Assembly (NCBI GenBank): GCA_003290165.1
Contig: QNQO01006947.1
Coordinates: 248,001-312,000 of the forward strand
Direction of reading: 5' to 3'
From: Berberis thunbergii
Taxonomy: Eukaryota > Streptophyta > Magnoliopsida > Ranunculales > Berberidaceae
DNA length: 64,000 bases
Shown: piece by piece, positions 1 to 10,839 of the stretch
Numbering within the stretch: position 1 is the stretch's first letter
How the letters are laid out: every line of letters starts with the position of its first letter
Position numbers and translations under genes: made by a program
Notes under the pieces: generated by a model
Told to the model about the DNA's origin: nothing
The model's input: the letters and a program-made list of their open reading frames with translations, nothing else
Databases searched by the model: none

Positions 1-978
1 TGCCATCAAAGAAATTCATACAGGCAAGGGATAACGGATCTTGGGGAGAGTAATTTTGACACTGTCAACCATTGGAAGAAAAAAATATCACGGAATCAAA
101 AAACAATGGAGGGCTATTTCTTCAGAACTGTAAATATTCATAAGGAAGGCAAACCAGAGTTTCCCTCCTCGAGCAGATGCATTAAATATTATGCGCCGCT
201 CGAAAGTGATGCTTCAATTCCAATCATCATGAAGGTACATGTATCCATTCAATGGCCCGACTAAACACCCCATTATCTCGGGGGAACAACTGATGATACA
301 TAAAAACGGTCACACCTATGAGTCGTACACGTGTCATGATGATCTCGATGAACTACAAGTTCAACAAATAGCCCAATACGGATCCAGCCCGAGCGGTTCT
401 CAGCCCGCTCAACTTCAGTCTACTAGGCGGGCTTGGACTCTTACAGCATTATAGGCCCACACGTCTCACAGTTATCCTCAATACTCGTAAGCCTTTTTAA
501 GGCAAGTATCTCGAGGATTTGCTTCGTACGGGAAACCAAAACTGCTTTTTGCTTCTAACTAGGAAGCAAACACCAGAGTATCTTCCACACAGGAAAACTC
601 CCTTCCACGGAGTGCTATTGGATTGAAAACTATCTCCCGCGCATCTAGGAGTATGGAGCTAACAAGAAACTTTCCTTCTACATCACGACTCCTAATTAGA
701 GAGGGATCTCCACAAATATCTCCTCCCTAATCTACGCCTACAATTGTCTGGTTAAATCAGGACTCCTTGCACTATAAATAAGACATGAGGTTGGTAAGCT
801 AAGGTACACTACAAATTCTCTTTTACATCATTACACCTTCCTCAAATCTTTGTCTGACTTTAGCATCGGAGTGTCATCGGCCACCCCATGGTGGTCTGTG
901 GCTCACGTGTGCTACTTGTGCAGGTCAAACAGGTTAACGAGACTAGGTCAGAGCAGGGGGCGAAAAATGACTGCATCA
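1..978 (+). mobile_element. 3' end of a Tat-type Ty3/Gypsy retrotransposon with its 3' LTR
   Basis: A purine tract (CTCGGGGGAACAAC) ends at 290 and is followed by TGATGATACATAAAAACGG. This is the same polypurine-tract/LTR junction seen at 39805-39840 in the large Gypsy element of this window. The LTR runs 291-978 and ends in TGCATCA, like the other Tat LTRs here. A TATA box (ACTATAAATA) lies at 771-780. The block near 865-925 (ATCGGAGTG, then GGCCACC) matches the conserved LTR block at 25571 and 40288. Bases 1-290 are the end of the internal region. The 5' part lies outside the window, so the TSD cannot be tested. No intact protein remains. Confidence 0.7.
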
Positions 979-1014
979 AGTATCAATGCTAGGAAAATGA
1001 CCAAAACATATACG

Positions 1015-2518
1015 CTTATCTAGAGACATTAAAAGATACCCCTACTTCATAATGTGAAACTCAAAGTAACCCCAACTTTTAAAAACATTAGTGGTACCGC
1101 TAAGACTTACATTCAATGACAGCCACACCATATTGACTGTGAAGTATTGCATAGACTCACTTGATCTTTAATATTGACTAAATTACCTAATTGTCTTAAT
1201 TTTAAGAGAATATAATCAAGGATTCAAATCACATGAAGGAAACTTCAAGATTTGTATGATGTATCTCAAGGAAAACCCTTCTACAAACTACCCAACTCAC
1301 CAGCACACCCTTGCACTACTTTGACAAATTGAAACACATGATTGATCTTTCCTGGTAACATCCATCATGTTTTCTCCAAACCCAATGTTAGTAACCCAAA
1401 TCTTACGAAGGTAACCACAATTAGGGATTTGAAATTAGGTGCAAATCCAAAGACATTTTACGTTGTGCGGGTATTGTCATCATAGACATGGCACATAACA
1501 TGGCAAGACCACTAAAACAAAAACGAATTAAATGAAAACTGTCAATTATAATTTAGTGGTACCCCCTATTAGAAATATAATGATTAGACTTGAACCGTGA
1601 TTGTTAATATATAAATTAGTGGTATCCTCCATTTCATATGATGCATGAAAATCGACTAAAAAATGTCTAAGAAACTTCAGTGGATGCTAGCCAACTGAAA
1701 TAAAGTAAGGCGAGAGCATTATATTTGTACAAATGTTTAATTTCTCACCTCCTCCCATCCTTAACAACCTAGGGTTTTAATTCTATTGAATTAACACAAT
1801 ATGAATGAGAAGGAGAAGAGATGAGGGTTAAATACCCTTCCCCCAACTTCACTGCATTGGAAGTGATGATCAAATGTGACATTTGAAGTGGCAGCTGAGC
1901 TCAATTTGCTGTTTGTTTGGTCAAGGGTTTCCAATTCCATTGGCAAAGTTTTGCACGCCAAAATGTGAGCAAGTCAAATTTGCACATGCACTATGAGTCA
2001 GGAAAGGGTGTTATAAACCCAAGAACAACCGTCTGAATGGGGGCGTGCGAGGGATTTTTGGTTATTTTGAAACTTAGGGACGGACATGTGCAATGGGTGT
2101 TCTCTAATGAGGGTATCTCTAATTTTTCAAAAAGTTGGGGGTAATTTGAGTTTCGTTTATCAAGTGAGGATACCTCTTAGGGTGTGTTTGGTTACATGGA
2201 ATCTTATGTCATGAAAATCTATGAAGGGATCCTTATATTTTAGGCAAAATTGATGTATCACTCCACATCCACTATTTGATTTTGTGATCAATGGTGGAAA
2301 TGAAATTCTCATGAACATGAGAATCACATGCCTTTAGGGACCAAGGAGTGAGATTCTCATGTTTATGAGACTTCTATTCCCACCATTGATCACAAAAACA
2401 AATGGTGGATGTGAAGTGATACATCAATTTATGCTAAAATATAAGAGTTTTCTCATAAATTTTCATGACACAAGATTCCATGCAACCAAACACACCCTTA
2501 ATGTCCTCTATATCTAAG
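1015..2518. mobile_element. Inverted-repeat DNA element (MULE-like), disrupted by a MITE
   Basis: The left end (about 1015-1110) reads CTAGAGACATT, AGATACCCC, GAAACTCAAAGTAACCCC. The right end is its inverted counterpart (about 2080-2176 and 2500-2518) once the Tourist MITE at 2180-2497 is removed. The arms are imperfect and about 90-100 bp long. The interior shows no coding sequence I can recognise. No TSD could be fixed, so the superfamily is inferred only from the long terminal inverted repeats. Boundaries are good to about 10 bp. Confidence 0.5.
2180..2497. mobile_element. Tourist-like MITE (PIF/Harbinger), 318 bp
   Basis: Terminal inverted repeats GGGTGTGTTTGGTT / AACCAAACACACCC are flanked by the 3-bp TSD TTA (2177-2179 and 2498-2500). 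The arms pair almost over their whole 80-bp length (both contain TGATGTATCAC), so the element could fold as a near-complete hairpin. It sits inside the right arm of the 1015-2518 element and is therefore younger than it. Confidence 0.85.
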
Positions 2519-3075
2519 TTGTCACTTAGTTTCTAGTTCTACCAAAAAGAGGATCTCGGGGTTGCTTTTTGAGATCATTTTTTGTAGGCTTTGAACACAA
2601 CCCACAACAGTTCCATGAAGAAAGTGTGGTGGCTTCACTCGACTTGAGAAGAATATTGTAAGACTAGTGCGTACGGATCATTGTTCTTATGGAATTAACA
2701 TAGCTTGTGAATTGGAAATGTAAGATGGGGGTAGAGGCTGATTCAATTTTGAAAGAGGGGAGGGTGTGACGAGGCAATAGGAGTAACAAGGTGTGGTCGT
2801 AGCCTAGGAACTGATAAGTGTCCATGGCAAGAGATCTTTGACCTACTACTTTGAGAGAATAAGATGTGGTGCCTGCAGCAGCTGAAGAAGTAACATTTTT
2901 TTTTTCTCTCCCTACATTCAAGTGGCTAATAAGTGTGTGTCTGTCGTGCGACATGATAACAATAACATATCATCATTCTGTTAGTGTAGGTAACAAAAAT
3001 GTTAACTCTATTGGGTAGCATCTTTTTAAAGTTGCAAGTTGTTAGTTACTAGCATCTTAAGTTAAAGTTGTTGAA
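2519..3075. other. Intergenic, no gene recognised
   Basis: This stretch between two MITEs holds short ORFs in both strands but no motif, domain or repeat that I could recognise. The 96-codon minus-strand ORF at 2664-2954 is low-complexity in composition and is not supported. Confidence 0.4.
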
Positions 3076-3078
3076 TTA

Positions 3079-3448
3079 GAGCATCTCCAATAGATCCTTA
3101 TTTTAGGGGTTTCATGTGAGAAATTGCAAGTTTGAATGGATCCCCTAAATCATTCCTCATTTAACTTCACATTTAATTTGCCCTTAAATTTAGCGGCAAC
3201 CAACCATCCCCTAAAATTTGAAATATCATTAAAATACTCCAAATCTTTAATTTCTAAATTAAAAAATAAAATAAAAAATCAAGGCAAAATGAATAGGGGG
3301 ATGAAAAAGTGGAATATATATTTAAATAATGATGAAAAATTAAAATAGGAGATGCGATTGAAGTGATAAAGAAATAGGGGCCCCCTAAATTTAGCTTTTG
3401 GTTAAAATGGGGGATGATTTATCCAAACTTTTACCATTAAAGATGCTC
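3079..3448. mobile_element. MITE with GAGCATCT termini (Tourist/PIF-like), 370 bp
   Basis: The element begins GAGCATCTCCAAT and ends ATTAAAGATGCTC, with TTA duplicated on both sides (3076-3078, 3449-3451). GAGCATCT ends with a 3-bp TWA duplication are typical of abundant plant MITEs. The interior is AT-rich and the short ORF in it is a by-product. Confidence 0.75.
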
Positions 3449-3555
3449 TTACAATTATAGATAAGAGAAACATCACACACCTTCAATTATTCAAGCCATA
3501 CCTTGATGTTTTCACCAGATTTACCCACTGAATTTATGTATTTGTTTTGCTGGAC

Positions 3556-4902
3556 TAGGGATGGCAACGGGGCGGATTTAAGCAAATCCATCCCCGCTCC
3601 GCTGAGAATTGCGGGGATTAAAATCAGCCCCGCATATCCGTTTGGTATTATTTTTCAAAACCGCCCCCGCCCCAGACGGATTTGCGGATATCCGCTCCGC
3701 CCCGGATATCCGCATGAAATAGGTTGATACCCGGGTTTAGAATCCCCGTCCCGCCCCGCCCGATATAATTTTTAGTTTTTTCTCTGAACACTGCGATGTT
3801 TTGCAACACTATAACAATATCTGCAGATTAAATTATGTGAGTGAAAGGGGGAGAATGGGTATATTGTTGCTATAGTGTTGCTTAGTTTATACATCTGCAA
3901 CGATCATTTATACATTAAAAAAAACATACAACAAATTAAAAAAAAAAATCAGATATATGAATCTCTAATATAAACAAATTACAAAAAAAAAAAAAGATCT
4001 AAAAATTACAACAAATTCGATCTAAAATTACAACAAATTACCAAAAAAAATCAGATCTGAACTCTAAGATCGAGTCTGATGAGATCGAGATCAGATCTGA
4101 TGAGATCGAGGTCTGATGAGGATGAGAATGGAAAGGTTTGTCCTTTCAAGTGAATACAAGTGATTAGAATGGAAAGATCAGAATGGAAAGGATGAGAATG
4201 GAAAGGATCAGATCTGGATCAAGGATCAAAGATCAGATTTGAATCAAGGATCAGATCTGGATCTAAGATCAAAGAAGAGATCGGATCGTAGATCTGGAAT
4301 AAGAGATCGGATCTGGATCAAGGATCAAAGATCAGATCTGGATCTAAGATCAAAGATCAGATCTGGATCTAAGATCAGAGAAGGAGATCTGGATCTAAAG
4401 GAGAAGGGAAGACGACCGAACGACGACGCCTTCGCTGTGAGAGAGAAGAGGCGGCCGACGGGCCGAGCTTGAGCTTCGCTTTCGCTGTGAGCCTGTGAGA
4501 GAGATCAGAGAAGAAGAGGCGGACAAGCTTCGCCTTGAGCCTTCGCTGTGCCTTCGCTGTGAGAGAGAAGAAGAGGCGGACGGCTCCGCCTTCGCTGTGG
4601 TCCTCCGTTTGTCGGCCTGTGCGCCTTCGGCGCTTCACTCTCGAATCCCTCTGTGTGAGTGTGAGAGGCAGAGGGGGCTCGAATCTCTCTGTGTGAGTGT
4701 GAGATGTGGCGGGCATGTGAAGGAGGGAATGAGGGATATCCACGGGGCGGATATGGCCAAATCCGTATCCGCCCCGAATAATGAAAGGATATTTTTTGGA
4801 TACCCAAAACCACCCGAAAATCCATTCAGCCATATCCAAAATCGCCCCAAACGGATTGGGTGGGACGGATATCCGTGAAAATCCGCCCCACTGCCATCCC
4901 TG
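3556..4902. mobile_element. Non-autonomous hAT element, 1347 bp, TSD TGCTGGAC
   Basis: The ends read TAGGGATGGCAACGGGGCGG and, inverted, CAGGGATGGCAGTGGGGCGG. They are flanked by a perfect 8-bp duplication TGCTGGAC (3548-3555 and 4903-4910), the signature length of hAT transposons. Subterminal regions are dense in GGATATCCG-type palindromes on both sides. The interior has no transposase. Instead it has an A-rich block, a GATC-rich repetitive block (about 4070-4400) and a region of repeated CTTCGCTGTGAGAGAGA units (4430-4700). The ORFs here are by-products of those repeats. A related copy in inverse orientation is at 23754-25006. Confidence 0.9.
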
Positions 4903-5684
4903 TGCTGGACACGTTAAAGCATTCATAATAGGAGGCTTTGGAACACCTAGAGAGAGGGTTCTCTATTAGCGACGGGACATATTGTATATATTCATCCTCG
5001 CTTTGCCGGGAAACAAATATCCTTGAATTCGCTCCGTACAACCATTAAATCTTATCCTGAATCCCCGACCCAGCTCAGCAACAGATCGGGATCCCCATCG
5101 CCTCGCAGGCTTTGATTTAAGCATTTTCAAATTTTGGCTTTCAGTCAATTTCAGGCTCGTACAATTACTAATCAATCTTATGGGCTTTATAAAGATATTT
5201 TGTGCTTCAAAATATAAATTATAGAGTTCTAAAAATATAAATGAAATATATTTAAATTAGAGTTTTAAAAATATATATACACACACATATATAATCAGAG
5301 CAAGGCGAGTGCGGCCAAATTTTGTCTCCATCCCGAAAATTGTGACATGTTTTTTAATTTTTTTCCTCAAATCTGCCTGAAATTCGTTAAACCATGACCA
5401 AATCTGCCCCATTAGAGAAATATACTAGGAAAATGATTATCCTACCTGACATATTCAACCCTGGCGCAACCTAGAAACTTGCAGACTATAGGCCCAACTC
5501 TTGTGTAGCCAATGAAAAGCCGCGTGGTTGAAACCTATTAGTGCTTTAGTGGATAATTTACTTTCTTATGCGGCAAGAGATCATTAGTTTGTGGTGTATT
5601 TTTTTTTTCAATTACTATGTGGCCTAACCTAATTAGTCGCATGAGTTTTATAATTGTTTAGAAATAACTTTTCATTTTTTACTG
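4903..5684. other. Intergenic, no gene recognised
   Basis: The stretch holds a short CA/TA microsatellite near 5275-5295 and AT-rich DNA. The minus-strand ORFs at 4826-5175 show no recognisable domain. I see no promoter or RNA gene here. Confidence 0.4.
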
Positions 5685-7193
5685 GAATAATTCTAGGGAG
5701 CCCGCTGGCTGTCCGGACCCTCTCAGGTACGTGTTAGAAGGAGGGTGTTTGCCACGTGAACCCACACAAGCTCCCTCAAACAGAAGGACTCAACTGCTTA
5801 ACCTCTCCACTCAGAGCCTCCTCCTCTCATGTGCCTCCGCAGAGCCTCATCCTCTCCTGCGCCTCTTCCTCTAGTGTGCCGCCTCCTCCTTTCAGAGCCT
5901 CCTCCTCTCTGCTCCGCTCGCTCCTCCACGCCAGATCTGCTCCTCGTCACGCTCCTCTGCTCCGCTCGCTCTGCGCCACTCCTCTACTCCGCTCCTCTGT
6001 TCCGCTGCTCGGCGCCTCCTTATTTTGTCAATTACTAAATGCAAGCCCAAAGCCATTTATCAATCATCTTCATCTGTGTTTCAACAATCATTCGCAAGTT
6101 CAAAGCCATTTAGTCGATGTTATTCATTTAGGATTCACAATCACATTATGTTCAGGGTCTGGACTTGTGATTTTTGTTAGAAATAATCTCTTCCGCGTGG
6201 ATAGAACAAGCACAGTAACCCAAACTATGAGCCAACGAATCCTTACCCAACATTATTGGCATGTCCAATCAAGCAATATGCTAAAGGGAAGGGAATAGGC
6301 CATCAAAAGCCATAAAATGGTGAAGTTTATTTAGTATTGTAAAGTCTTTGACATTTTACAAAATTTTGGCATTGAATGTAGCTCAACTAGATAGAGAAGT
6401 AGTGAACCATTTCATATCCTTTTTCACAAAATTCATAATGATCAAACTAGCTACCAATTCAGGCTTTTGTATGATTGTGATTTACATTGTTCATTTCCTG
6501 CTTACACTGCTCTCATGATGATAAGCAGAAACTATGCTCAAAAGAGTACTTTCAACTTTTATCCAATCTAATAGGTTCATCATCTGATTTTCTTATCAGC
6601 TCATCTCAACTACTTTAAAGTAAAAATTAGTTTGTAATGTTTGAATTGTGAAGTTACAGGTTGGCGTTGAGGCATTCTGGGTTGTGATCGTGGCAAGACC
6701 TTCAAAGTTACAGCTCTCCTCTTGCTGATTTTGGTCTTGGAAGTAACTATTAAATGCATAAGACACATTCGCATTACTGTCCAAGCCGTTGCATGATGAC
6801 CCGTATCCAAGCGAAGTGCAGTCAGCGTATTGGCAAGCGTATTCTACATTTAGTAATTGACAAAATAAGGAGGCGCCGAGCAGTGGAACAGAGGAGCGGA
6901 GCAGAGGAGTGGCGCAGAGCGAGCGGAGCAGAGGGGAGTGACGAGGAGCAAATCTGGCGTGGAGGAGCGAGAGGAGCAGATATGGCGTGGAAGAGGCGGC
7001 GCACGAGAGGAGGAGGCGCAGGAGAGGAGGAGGCTCTGCGGAGGCGCATGAGAGGAGGAGGTTCTGAGAGGAGAGGTTAAGCAGTTGAGTCCTTCTGCTT
7101 TAGGGAGCTTGTGTGGGTTCACGTGGCAAATACCCTCCTTCTGGCACGTGCTTGGGAGGGTCCGGACAGCCAGCGGGCTCCCTAGAATTATTC
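5685..7193. mobile_element. Pack-MULE (Mutator-like), 1509 bp, TSD TTTTTACTG
   Basis: Terminal inverted repeats of about 350 bp (5685-6041 and 6847-7193) start GAATAATTCTAGGGAGCCCG. They are flanked by a perfect 9-bp duplication TTTTTACTG (5676-5684 and 7194-7202), the length expected of Mutator. The arms contain repeated CTCCTCCTCT and GCTCCGCTC motifs, which produce the Ser/Pro/Arg-rich ORFs on both strands. No MURA transposase is present. The interior (6042-6846) carries captured host sequence, see the pseudogene at 6596-6846. Confidence 0.92.
6596..6846 (-). pseudogene. Captured X8/CBM43 fragment of a GH17 beta-1,3-glucanase gene
   Basis: Read on the minus strand, the sequence encodes the core of an X8 (CBM43) carbohydrate-binding domain. 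Landmarks are VEYAC, ADCTSLGYGSSCN, NVSYAFNSYFQ, and a C-terminal CNF..LATITTQNASTPTCNF block. In plants this domain follows the catalytic module of glucan endo-1,3-beta-glucosidases, binds callose, and is usually extracellular or GPI-anchored. Only the C-terminal two thirds of the domain is present. It has no start codon, no catalytic GH17 module and no signal peptide, and it abuts the right MULE arm at 6847. After CNFTIQ the frame runs 15 residues of unrelated sequence to a stop, probably intron or flank. Family assignment is from the cysteine and aromatic pattern. The function of the fragment itself is unknown. Confidence 0.8.
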
Positions 7194-7733
7194 TTTTTAC
7201 TGTGATTGTTAGGGACAGGTGAAATTTGGCAGCCCCACGAGGGTTCCCTAGGCTACTTTGTAGGCCAATAAACTATTGAAAATAGGCAGTTACTATGTAG
7301 CACCACTATTTCCACTTTGTTGCACCACCAACCTAATGTGACATCACCATTAAATAGGCAAAATCATTTTTTTCCCTTTTTCTATTCCCTCTCCTCTTCT
7401 CTTCTTGTTCTCTGCGATTTATCCACTTGCAGCTTCTCTTACTGTGACCTCCTCCTCGTGTGAGTTCCTCATCCTTCTACGACCACCTCCTCCTGTCCCA
7501 TTCAACAACCCCCTTCTTCCCCCTCCAACAACCCTTTCCTCCTCGTCTAACAACCCTCATTCGCTACCCTGTCCTCGCCGTATCTGTTTCTCCCCCACAA
7601 CATCCCATAATCTCATAGGTGATTGGAAAACAAATGAAAATGACGATCTAAAATAAAATAAAAATAACAATTATAAACCGTTGAAATTGTGAATCCTGCA
7701 AGACTTATGATTATCTTCATAGCCCGTGTTACG

Positions 7734-8415
7734 CAATGCTCTAAAAATATGTCTAGGCGGTCGCCTGGGCAGATTTTTGTAACTTTATTTTTTATTTTTT
7801 AATTTCTAGTTAGAAAAAAATAAAAAGTTTGACTCTATTTTGTTTACACATTTTGCATATGTATCTTGGCATTGAATTGAAAATAAATTATATAAGGTTG
7901 AAAAATGAACCGACGGTTCGGTTTTTCACCTAAACCGTGAATTGAACCGACTTTGGTTGGTTTCAAAAATTTCAAATCGAAACCGAACCGACCATTAACA
8001 AAACTGAATTGATTCTACTTTATGCAAACCGTAACCAAACCAACTAAAACCAAACCGACTGACTATTTTAAACATATTATATTATTTTTATATAAAATAT
8101 ATATTATTTATTATATATATTCGGTCAGTTCGGTTTAGTCGGTTAAACTCATATAGAAACCGAAAACCGAACCAAACACTTCGGTTTTGAATTTTTTAAA
8201 ACTAAACTGAACTTAAACCGAACCGATTGATTCAATTTTGATCGGTTCGGTCGGTTTATTCGGTTTGGTCCGATTTTTGTTCAACCCTAAATTTATATGC
8301 TATTATGCTTAACTTTATTTAAATAAATAAAGCTCCACGTAGGCCCTCGCCTAGTACTCTGGGCACCAGTCCCCTACTTGCGCTCGCCTACCACCTATCA
8401 ATTTTTAGAACATTG
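7734..8415. mobile_element. hAT element, CAATG(C/T)TCTAAAAAT ends
   Basis: The ends read CAATGCTCTAAAAAT and (inverted) CAATGTTCTAAAAAT. The 8-bp flanks are GTGTTACG (7726-7733) and ATGTTACG (8416-8423), one mismatch. Without the nested element at 7893-8289 it is about 285 bp, so it is a non-autonomous, MITE-sized hAT. Confidence 0.75.
7893..8289. mobile_element. Nested hAT MITE rich in CGGTTCGGTT, 397 bp
   Basis: The ends are TAAGGTTGAA and, inverted, TAGGGTTGAA. The 8-bp flanks are AAATTATA and AATTTATA with one mismatch. Many direct and inverted copies of CGGTTCGGTT/AACCGAACCG fill the arms, a known composition of plant hAT MITEs. It lies within the 7734-8415 element. Confidence 0.75.
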
Positions 8416-8558
8416 ATGTTACGAGAATAAGTCTAAATTTTGCAGAATTAATTGCAGCTGGAAAAAAAATTGTGAAAATTCAAATTTTGTGAGATTTATG
8501 CAAAATATCGCAAACTAGTTTGTGAGATTCAGTCTAAATGTGACAATTCACTATATTG

Positions 8559-9508
8559 TAGGGATGGGCACGGGACGGGATGGGACGAGATATGCCCATC
8601 CCTATCCCATCCCGTTCATACGGGATCGGGACGGGACGGGATGAGAAAAACCTCATCCTGACCTCGTCCCATTCCAAACGGGTTCGGGACGGGATGGGAC
8701 GAGATCAACGTGCTAATCTGGACATATCAAATAGAAACATGGACTGCTGGAAGCCTGCTGGAAGGCTTGCTGCTGCTAGAAGGCCTGCTGAAAACTTTAT
8801 TTACTTATTTATTTAATTTTCAACAATCTCTTGCATAGCATCTGTCACTCGTGATGATCCTCATAGCATCATTGACCATTGACATGTGACACTACACTTT
8901 AGGCAGGACATCAAAATCATATTTGAAGACTACACATACTCCACTCACCCCACATGTTCCTTAATGTAAGAACAACACTGAACAAATTTGACACATATAC
9001 GATAAGATCTTCCTCATTCTACATTCAAGTCCAATACAAGCCCCTGATCCAAATCCTATTAATAATATATGTTATCATACATGCAACAGCTATCCAACTA
9101 CAACTTACATAACACAAGTCAAAATTTCTCAGTGAGGGCCAACAACTATCTATGAGAACAGGATAATTATTCCAGCAAATATTCAAGGTTCTTCTATTCC
9201 GAAAAATGACTCCAATCGTTAGTCCGACAAATAACATACTTGGGCCAAGTCTCCAAGTGTTCTATAGAATCCAGGTTAGTCATTTCTGCAGCTTCTTTGA
9301 ATATTCATAAAATAAATAAATAAATAAGTAAATAAAAATATTAATAATTAATATTAAAAATTAGTTCGGGACGGGACGGGATTGGCGGGATTGAAAATCT
9401 TCATCCCATTCTAGATCGGGACGGGATCGGGATGAAATTATTTAATCCCATTAAGACCCGAAAAAATTGAGTCGGGAATGGGATCGCGGGATGAGATGCC
9501 CACCCCTA
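8559..9508. mobile_element. Non-autonomous hAT element, 950 bp, TSD CTATATTG
   Basis: The ends read TAGGGATGGGCACGGGACGG and, inverted, TAGGGGTGGGCATCTCATCC. They are flanked by a perfect 8-bp duplication CTATATTG (8551-8558, 9509-9516). Subterminal CGGGACGGGAT repeats occur on both sides. The interior has no transposase. A short GCCTGCTGGAAGGC-type repeat lies near 8750-8790. Confidence 0.9.
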
Positions 9509-9803
9509 CTATATTGTGAGATTTTGCATAAAAATTACAAAAGATAAGGAAGATGGGGTTGTTGGAGGGGGGAGGAAGGGGAATGTTGGATGGCGGGGGA
9601 GGGTATGGTGGTCGCATAAGGGGGAGGTGGTCGTAAGAGAATGAAAAGCTCACACGGAGAGGAGGTCGCAAAAAGAGAAGTTGCAGTTGGAGAGATCACA
9701 GAGAGCAAAACGATAAGATGATAAGGACAAGTAAAAGAAAAAAAGGGTTTTGCTTGTCTAGCGGTGGAGTTATATTAGGGTGATGGTGTAACAAAGTGGA
9801 AAT

Positions 9804-10098
9804 GTTTTGTTAGATATCAGAAATACAATCATTTGAGGTGCTAATAACATGAAACTCTAAAATAGAAACCCCATCTAAAAGCCCTAGCCGAACGGTTTTA
9901 TTGAAGAAGAAGAAGAGGATTGGAAAGAGGACAGTCGCGTCGCCTTGCATCACAGGTCTTGAACTGAAATTAGAAACCCCTCACCTCACACAAAAAACTC
10001 TCTCTCTTTCAATCCAACTGGAATTTCGAATTTTGAAATTTGAAAATTGAAAATTGAAAATTACCCCACATTCTATTTTTGTTCTCCTTCTCAATCTC
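9804..10098. other. Upstream region of the MADS-like gene
   Basis: This stretch between the inverted-repeat element and the TATA box at 10099 contains a GAAGAAGAAGAAGAGG purine run near 9904 and CTCTCTCTCT near 10000. It probably holds the promoter of the gene at 10162, but no specific element can be named. Confidence 0.35.
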
Positions 10099-10106
10099 TA
10101 TAAATA
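10099..10106 (+). promoter_or_regulatory. TATA box of the MADS-like gene
   Basis: TATAAATA lies 63 bp upstream of the chosen ATG at 10162 and would place the transcript start near 10130. It is followed by a CT-rich leader. Confidence 0.6.
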
Positions 10107-10161
10107 CCCTCCATTTCTCCTCATCAAAACCAACCATCACAGAAACTCTAACTATTCGATC

Positions 10162-10839
10162 ATGGATAACGAAGCCCCCGCCTCCTCCTCCTCCTCCTCC
10201 TCCAAGGGCAAAAACATTTCACCACCACTCTCGATCACGGACGACCATGATCAACCAGGTAATCCATCCATCTCTTACAGTTTCACTTCCAATTTCACTA
10301 ATTAAAATGATTTTAATTAACTGTGTGTCGTTGATGAATGGATTGATGATGCAGATAAGAAGAAGAGGAAAGTGATCACCGACGAGAAGAAGATTGAAAA
10401 GATGAAGAAGGAACTGTTCAGCGAAGCGAAAGCTCTATCTGAAGATTTCGGTGTGGATGTCTGTTTGGTTTGCTACGATCCCAACCAGCCTACTGCGGTG
10501 GTTTCCGTCTGGCCCGAGGATAGCCAGAAGTTAAAGTCGGTGATCGAGAGATTGAAGACGGAGAACCCGTCCATCCCCTATTCAGAACCCTCTTTTACAA
10601 TTACTGATGGAGAAGCTGAAGCTGAAGTCGAAGACGAAGACGAAGACGAGATCGAATTGCAAGAAGATGAGGAATTACAAGAAGAAGAGGAATTGGAAGA
10701 GGATGAGGAAGAAGAGGAATTGAGTGAAGATGAAGCTAATCGGAAGTTGGAGGAGTTGTTGAAGATGAAAGAGAAAATTGAAGCGAAGCTGAAGGAAAAG
10801 GAGGAAGAGAATATTACAGCTCAAAGTAACAACAACTGA
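10162..10839 (+). CDS. Small acidic protein with a truncated type I MADS-like core and an SV40-like NLS
   Basis: Two exons, 10162-10258 and 10355-10839, are joined by a GT-AG intron (10259-10354) and give 193 residues. Residues 1-32 are Ser-rich. At the junction lies DKKKRKV, a classic monopartite nuclear localisation signal. The next roughly 60 residues resemble the second half of a type I MADS domain (motifs FSEAKALSEDFGVDVCLVC and VVSVWPEDSQKL), but the basic DNA-contacting start of a MADS domain is absent. From about residue 110 it is a run of Glu/Asp and then a Lys/Glu coiled coil. The ATG is the first after a TATA box and is in frame with the whole exon pair. It is probably a nuclear protein. 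Function unknown: an AGAMOUS-like relative, or a dimerisation partner without DNA binding, is inference. Confidence 0.7.

Larger units (their letters stand above)
7308..9803. mobile_element. Long inverted-repeat element (MULE-like) hosting three hAT insertions
   Basis: The left arm (about 7308-7535) and right arm (about 9555-9803) are inverted copies. Shared blocks are ATTTCCACTTTGTT at the outer edge, TTCTCTCTGCGA/TGTGATC, GTGTGAG, TACGACCACCTCC and CCCCCTCCAACAACCC. The interior contains hAT elements at 7734-8415 (with a further one inside) and 8559-9508. No transposase is visible. I could not identify a clear TSD, so Mutator is a guess from the arm length. The small ORFs in the arms are not supported. 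Confidence 0.55.

Noticed and set aside
4375..4926. 183-codon minus-strand ORF
   Set aside because: It runs across the repeat-rich interior and end of a non-autonomous hAT element and shows no domain.
5756..7122. Ser/Pro/Arg-rich ORFs on both strands
   Set aside because: They are translations of the CT/GA-rich terminal inverted repeats of the Pack-MULE and mirror one another.
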